Shown piece by piece: positions 5,665 through 8,788 of a DNA stretch of 8,788 nt. This stretch comes from Desulfobacula sp. (GTDB lineage Bacteria; Desulfobacterota; Desulfobacteria; Desulfobacterales; Desulfobacteraceae). The translations under genes and the position numbers were made by a program. The notes beneath the pieces are model-generated. The model saw only the letters and a list, made by a program, of their open reading frames with translations. It made no database searches and was not told the DNA's origin. Position 1 is the first letter of the stretch. Each line of letters opens with the position of its first letter. The stretch is from assembly GCA_027858355.1 (NCBI GenBank), contig JAQICW010000727.1, positions 1-8,788 on the forward strand, given 5' to 3'.

Positions 5665-6750
5665 ATGATTATAGGACATGGTGGTAATATTAAGGATCTG
5701 GCAAAAAAATTAGGCTGTTCAGTTGATGATATCATTGATATGAGCAGCAATTTAAATCCTCTGGGGCCGCCTGAAACCATAGAAAAAGTTATTTTAGACA
5801 ATTTAATTAAAATAAGATCCCTTCCAGAACCTGATGCTTTGACCATACGAAAAGGATTTGCAGGTTTTCATGGGATAGATCATACCCAGGTTGTGGCAGG
5901 GAACGGCACCACATGGTTTATTTATACCATCCCCAAAGCCTTTGGTTCAAAAAAAGCTTTGATTTGCGGACCTACCTACTCAGATTACAAAGATGCCTGT
6001 CTTATGCATAAAATTGACTTTCACCATTGCACAGCAACGGCTGAAAACAGTTTTAATCCGGATATTGATGAACTATCCAGGATGGCAAAACAGGTAGATA
6101 CTATATTTATCTGTAATCCCAACAATCCAACGGGCTCACTTATTTTACGGGAAAAACTTGAGTATTTAATCCAAAAACATGAAAACACTATTTTTATTAT
6201 TGATGAATCCTACCTTCCCTTTGTGGATAAGGCTGATGAATATTCCCTGGTATCTAAGACAGGATATGAAAATCTGATAGTTCTTTCCTCCATGTCCAAA
6301 ATATTCAGGATTCCCGGGCTTCGTACGGGATTTTTAAGTGGTGCCCAGGGGCTTTGCGAAAAGATCATGGCCTATTATCAGCCCTGGAGCGTGAATTCCC
6401 TGGCCCAGGCAGTTATCGAACATATTTTTGATTATCCTGAAAAAATAGAGCCCTTTTTCCGGAAAACAAGAGCGTATATCAAGGAGGAGAAACAGGTATT
6501 TCTTGAAAGTCTTAAGGGTGCCCAAGGTATTAATTTATTTAAAACAAGTACCTATTTTATTTTGGCCGGTTTAACAAACGGAGTGACATCAAAGGCTTTT
6601 TGCGAGAAGATTGGCCGGCAAAAAGTATTGATCCGGGATTGTTCCAATTTTTTTGGCCTGTCTGATCAATATGTGAGAATTTCTTTAAAGGAAAGACAGA
6701 TTAATGAGCATCTGGCAGAACTGATAAAACAGGCCGTGAAAAATGATTGA
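5665..6750 (+). CDS. cobD: L-threonine-O-3-phosphate decarboxylase CobD (PLP-dependent)
   Basis: This PLP enzyme of the class I/II aminotransferase fold decarboxylates threonine phosphate to (R)-1-amino-2-propanol phosphate, which CbiB attaches to cobyric acid. The N-terminus IIGHGGN (2-8) is the hallmark separating CobD from histidinol-phosphate aminotransferase. It is followed by DMSSNLNPLG (25-34), NPNNPTG (151-157), IIDESY (178-183), the PLP-lysine motif SSMSK with Lys212, PGLRTG (217-222), and Arg338 in YVRIS for the substrate carboxylate. The start is taken as the ATG at 5665, because AAAGGAAG lies just upstream and GHGGN follows at once. The frame stays open back to a GTG at 5605, but that extra part is only hairpin sequence. 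The product is 361 residues, a normal length. The last eight bases overlap cbiB. In Pseudomonas-style naming this protein is CobC. Confidence 0.93.
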   Translation: MIIGHGGNIKDLAKKLGCSVDDIIDMSSNLNPLGPPETIEKVILDNLIKIRSLPEPDALTIRKGFAGFHGIDHTQVVAGNGTTWFIYTIPKAFGSKKALICGPTYSDYKDACLMHKIDFHHCTATAENSFNPDIDELSRMAKQVDTIFICNPNNPTGSLILREKLEYLIQKHENTIFIIDESYLPFVDKADEYSLVSKTGYENLIVLSSMSKIFRIPGLRTGFLSGAQGLCEKIMAYYQPWSVNSLAQAVIEHIFDYPEKIEPFFRKTRAYIKEEKQVFLESLKGAQGINLFKTSTYFILAGLTNGVTSKAFCEKIGRQKVLIRDCSNFFGLSDQYVRISLKERQINEHLAELIKQAVKND

Positions 6751-7693
6751 AATTCAATGGTATGTTATTCTGGCAGCTTTTATCCTTGATTTTTTCCTGG
6801 GCGATCCCAGAAGATTTCCCCATCCCGTGATTTACATGGGAAACGCCATCAGTTTTTTTGAAGACCCGTTCAGAAGATATTTTAAACAGCCCCTGGTTTC
6901 AGGTTTTTTCTTTGCCTCTTTTCTGATTTTATCTACATGGCTTGCGGCCTTTGTTACGATAAAAGTGAGTATCTATATCCATTCTTTTTTTGGAAATTTT
7001 GTTCAGGTGGTCCTGCTCTTTTTCTGTTTTTCATCAGCAAGTCTGGAAAAGGCGGCCTTAAGTGTTTTCCATGCCCTTGAAGAGAATAATATTGAACGAG
7101 CCCGGGAAAAAGTTTCCTATATTGTGGGCAGGAACACCAAAAATTTGGATGAAAAAGGTGTGACCCGTGCCAGTGTGGAAACAGTGGCGGAAAATTTTGT
7201 GGATGGATTTTTATCCCCCTTGTTTTTTGCCATGATCGGCGGGGTGCCATTGGCGCTTGCCTATAAAATGGTCAATACCCTGGATTCAATGGTTGGGTAT
7301 AAAAATAACACCTATCTTCTTTTTGGAAGACCATCGGCCCGGATTGACGATGTAGCCAATTTTATCCCGGCAAGGATCTCAGTTTTGGTCATCTCATTAA
7401 GTGCGCTTCTTCTTTCGTTTAAAAATGGAATTTCAGCGGCAAAGATTGGATTTTCCCAGGGATTGCTTCACAAAAGTCCCAATGCCGGATATCCAGAGGC
7501 TGCTTTTGCAGGGGCTCTTAAAATAAGGCTTGGCGGACCAAATATTTATCATGGCAAACTGGTTGAAAAGCCTTATATTGGAAAAGAATTTAAAGACCCT
7601 GAAAAAGAAAGCATAAAACAGGCATGTGACCTGATGATGCTTGCCTCATTTTCAGTAACCCTTATTTCATGTTTTATTCTTTTTATTTTTTAG
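6743..7693 (+). CDS. cbiB: Adenosylcobinamide-phosphate synthase CbiB
   Basis: CbiB is a membrane enzyme that condenses adenosylcobyric acid with aminopropanol phosphate made by CobD, giving adenosylcobinamide phosphate for CobU. The 316-residue protein begins with the classic LDFFLGDPRRFPHPVIYMG block (15-33). It continues with IVGRNTKNLDE (127-137), SVETVAENFVDGFLSPLFF (144-162), KMVNTLDSMVGYKN (175-188), ARIDDVANFIPAR (199-211) and SPNAGYPEAAFAGAL (245-259), and ends in a hydrophobic segment. Several transmembrane stretches are evident (about 5-20, 53-72, 86-98, 155-173, 211-226, 299-316). Two positions usually Asp and Thr-Ser in other families (GRDT, ENTSDG) read Asn and Phe-Val here. The start overlaps the cobD stop by eight bases (ATGATTGA), indicating coupled translation. 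Pseudomonas-style naming calls this protein CobD. Confidence 0.95.
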   Translation: MIEIQWYVILAAFILDFFLGDPRRFPHPVIYMGNAISFFEDPFRRYFKQPLVSGFFFASFLILSTWLAAFVTIKVSIYIHSFFGNFVQVVLLFFCFSSASLEKAALSVFHALEENNIERAREKVSYIVGRNTKNLDEKGVTRASVETVAENFVDGFLSPLFFAMIGGVPLALAYKMVNTLDSMVGYKNNTYLLFGRPSARIDDVANFIPARISVLVISLSALLLSFKNGISAAKIGFSQGLLHKSPNAGYPEAAFAGALKIRLGGPNIYHGKLVEKPYIGKEFKDPEKESIKQACDLMMLASFSVTLISCFILFIF

Positions 7694-7703
7694 GTTAATA
7701 TTG

Positions 7704-8543
7704 ATGAAGTTAAAGGATTCCACGCTGCCTGACAAACCTTTCAAGCTTGGCACCACGTCTTTTATTTTTCCGGACCATATCATCCCCAATGTAAAAAAAC
7801 TGGGTCCGTTTTTTGATGAAATTGAGCTGCTTGTTTTTGAAAGCCAACCAGCCTTTGTACTGCCCTCAAAAGACGATGTAAAAGAGCTTTTATATTTATC
7901 CCAAAGCCAGGATCTTACCTATAATATCCATCTTCCCATTGATGTTAGTCTGGCCTGTGAATCCCTGGGAAAAAGACAGAAAGCCAGGGATACTCTTTTA
8001 AAGGTGATGGATCTTTTTGAACCTGTAACTCCCACCACCCACACCCTTCACCTTGATATGCCAGGGGATATAAAAAAGGATATGGGAAATCAAGGGAAAC
8101 TTGAAAAATGGATAAAAAATACCCGGCACGGCCTGGAAGGCCTGTTAAAAGATATTGTTGATCCTGGTATCATCTCAATTGAAACTCTTGATTACCCTTT
8201 TTTCTTTATTGAAACCCTTGTGGAGGAATTTAACCTTTCTGTGTGCATTGATGCCGGCCACCAGATAAAATATAATTATGACCTTGTTCAAACTTTTGAG
8301 AAACATAAATCAAGGACATCCATTATACATTTGCATGGCGTGGAATTTTTTGAAGATGAAACCAAAGACCATGCATCCCTTGATAAATTGCCGGAAAAAT
8401 ACTTCAGGCAGGTTCAAATGATTCTGGAAAATTTTACGGGGGTGGTCAGCCTTGAAGTGTTTAATTTTGAAAATTTAAACCAATCCTTAAGTTTTCTTTC
8501 AAAGAGTTTTAGTAATATTGCTCCAAATATTATTAAAAAGTGA
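7704..8543 (+). CDS. cbiR: CbiR-type cobamide-remodelling hydrolase (TIM barrel, AP endonuclease 2-like)
   Basis: This 279-residue soluble protein has the xylose-isomerase-like TIM-barrel pattern, with likely metal or catalytic residues at the ends of successive strands: EIELL (Glu41), NIHLP (His76), LHLD (His116), ISIE (Glu160), CIDAGH (Asp183, His186), IHLHG (His209, His211), KDH (His223) and SLEVF (Glu251). From memory of the family, the opening KLGTTSFIFPDHIIPNV and the NIHLP strand fit CbiR, described in Akkermansia as hydrolysing cobamides so that a new lower ligand can be built in. Its place as last gene after cobU-cobS-cobD-cbiB strongly supports that role. The ATG at 7704 is chosen; an adjacent TTG at 7701 is better spaced from AGG (7692-7694), which overlaps the cbiB stop. 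No terminator was recognised after the gene. Substrate preference cannot be read from the sequence. Confidence 0.82.
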   Translation: MKLKDSTLPDKPFKLGTTSFIFPDHIIPNVKKLGPFFDEIELLVFESQPAFVLPSKDDVKELLYLSQSQDLTYNIHLPIDVSLACESLGKRQKARDTLLKVMDLFEPVTPTTHTLHLDMPGDIKKDMGNQGKLEKWIKNTRHGLEGLLKDIVDPGIISIETLDYPFFFIETLVEEFNLSVCIDAGHQIKYNYDLVQTFEKHKSRTSIIHLHGVEFFEDETKDHASLDKLPEKYFRQVQMILENFTGVVSLEVFNFENLNQSLSFLSKSFSNIAPNIIKK

Positions 8544-8594
8544 ATCAAAATGCCGAACCATCACGGAGAATTGCTTGGCTTACATCGGATTAAC

Positions 8595-8624
8595 TTGACA
8601 AAAAGCCCCATCTTATTTTACAGT
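8595..8624 (+). promoter_or_regulatory. Putative sigma-70 promoter for the response-regulator gene
   Basis: A perfect -35 TTGACA (8595-8600) is followed after 18 bases by TACAGT (8619-8624), a four-of-six match to TATAAT. It lies in the 155-base gap after cbiR and would give a leader of about 65-70 bases to the start at 8699. This suggests the response regulator is a new transcription unit and not part of the cobamide operon. The -10 match is modest. Confidence 0.4.
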
Positions 8625-8635
8625 TGCACCCATAG

Positions 8636-8686
8636 TGTTTTCAATACAATAATCGTCAAAATTCACCATCATCGGTGCTGAAAACA
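8636..8686. repeat. Nested inverted repeat in the response-regulator leader
   Basis: TGTTTTCA (8636-8643) and TGAAAACA (8679-8686) form a perfect 8-bp inverted repeat. A small CACC/GGTG pair (8664-8667, 8674-8677) around ATCATC lies inside it. The right arm ends just before the AGGA ribosome site at 8690-8693. It could be an operator or a leader hairpin. No known motif is recognised. Confidence 0.35.
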
Positions 8687-8698
8687 ATTAGGATGAGT

Positions 8699-8788
8699 AT
8701 GAAACATATGGCTGCAAGAATACTGGTTGTAGATGATCTTCCAATGAATATCGAGCTTTTGAAAGAGATCCTCACTCCGGAAGGATAT
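8699..8788 (+). CDS. Response-regulator receiver-domain protein (N-terminus only; runs off the right edge)
   Basis: The visible 30 residues start a CheY-like receiver domain. ARILVVDDLPMNIELLKEIL shows beta strand 1, the acidic pair Asp12-Asp13 that binds Mg2+, and helix 1, followed by the usual EGY. The phospho-acceptor Asp, the output domain and the partner kinase lie beyond the window. Wording such as DDLPMNIELL is common in regulators with cyclase, HD-GYP or kinase outputs, but no output can be assigned. The start is the ATG at 8699, five bases after AGGA (8690-8693); in-frame ATGs at 8693 and 8708 are alternatives. A promoter candidate lies upstream. Confidence 0.85.
   Translation, partial: MKHMAARILVVDDLPMNIELLKEILTPEGY

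Noticed and set aside
5586..5846. Minus-strand open frame over the cobS/cobD junction
   Set aside because: Its C-terminal repeats (LxVT) come from the hairpin symmetry, and the frame is antisense to cobD.
1..8788. CRISPR array, tRNA or rRNA genes
   Set aside because: No regularly spaced repeats and no cloverleaf or rRNA-like conserved stretches were found by eye on either strand.

Overview
The window looks like a chromosomal segment from an AT-rich, Gram-negative anaerobe. It is most probably a member of the Desulfobacterota (Desulfobacterales-like). The grounds are the NifA-type GAF/AAA+ regulator, a short PAS protein with a histidine-kinase dimerisation helix but no ATPase domain (a form I associate with that group), and the style of the late cobamide genes. 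This placement is inference; there is no rRNA or other marker in the window.

Left part (1-1802, minus strand unless stated): the start of a BREX phage-defence operon in the order brxA-like, brxB, brxC. The brxC reading frame is recognisable only up to its Walker A motif and then breaks at a GTTC/GAAC tetranucleotide (104-107). The DNA to the left of the break carries two abutting hairpins. On the plus strand it also carries the last 25 codons of an ORF ending in a CPGC zinc-ribbon-like tail. The simplest reading is an IS91-type element inserted in brxC, which would inactivate the BREX system. Upstream of brxA lies a 29-codon ORF with a MazG-like GCPW string, and a set of interlaced inverted repeats.

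Centre (1829-4180): a NifA-type sigma-54 activator on the minus strand. It is divergent, across 132 AT-rich bases, from a plus-strand PAS protein with an H-box but no catalytic ATPase domain. The two may form a sensor/activator pair. Their target is not evident, as no nif gene and no clear -24/-12 promoter was seen.

Right part (4227-8543, plus strand): a tight five-gene cobamide cluster, cobU-cobS-cobD-cbiB-cbiR. CbiR is a TIM-barrel hydrolase that opens existing cobamides. CobD makes aminopropanol phosphate, CbiB attaches it to cobyrate, CobU activates the product with GTP, and CobS adds the lower-ligand nucleotide. Together they look like a salvage and remodelling module that takes in foreign cobamides and rebuilds them with another lower ligand. 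CobT, CobC and the corrin-ring genes are absent from the window, and no cobalamin riboswitch was recognised. A strong 18-bp hairpin sits between cobS and cobD.

Right edge (8544-8788): a 155-base intergenic stretch with a plausible sigma-70 promoter and an inverted repeat, then the first 30 codons of a response-regulator receiver protein that runs off the window.
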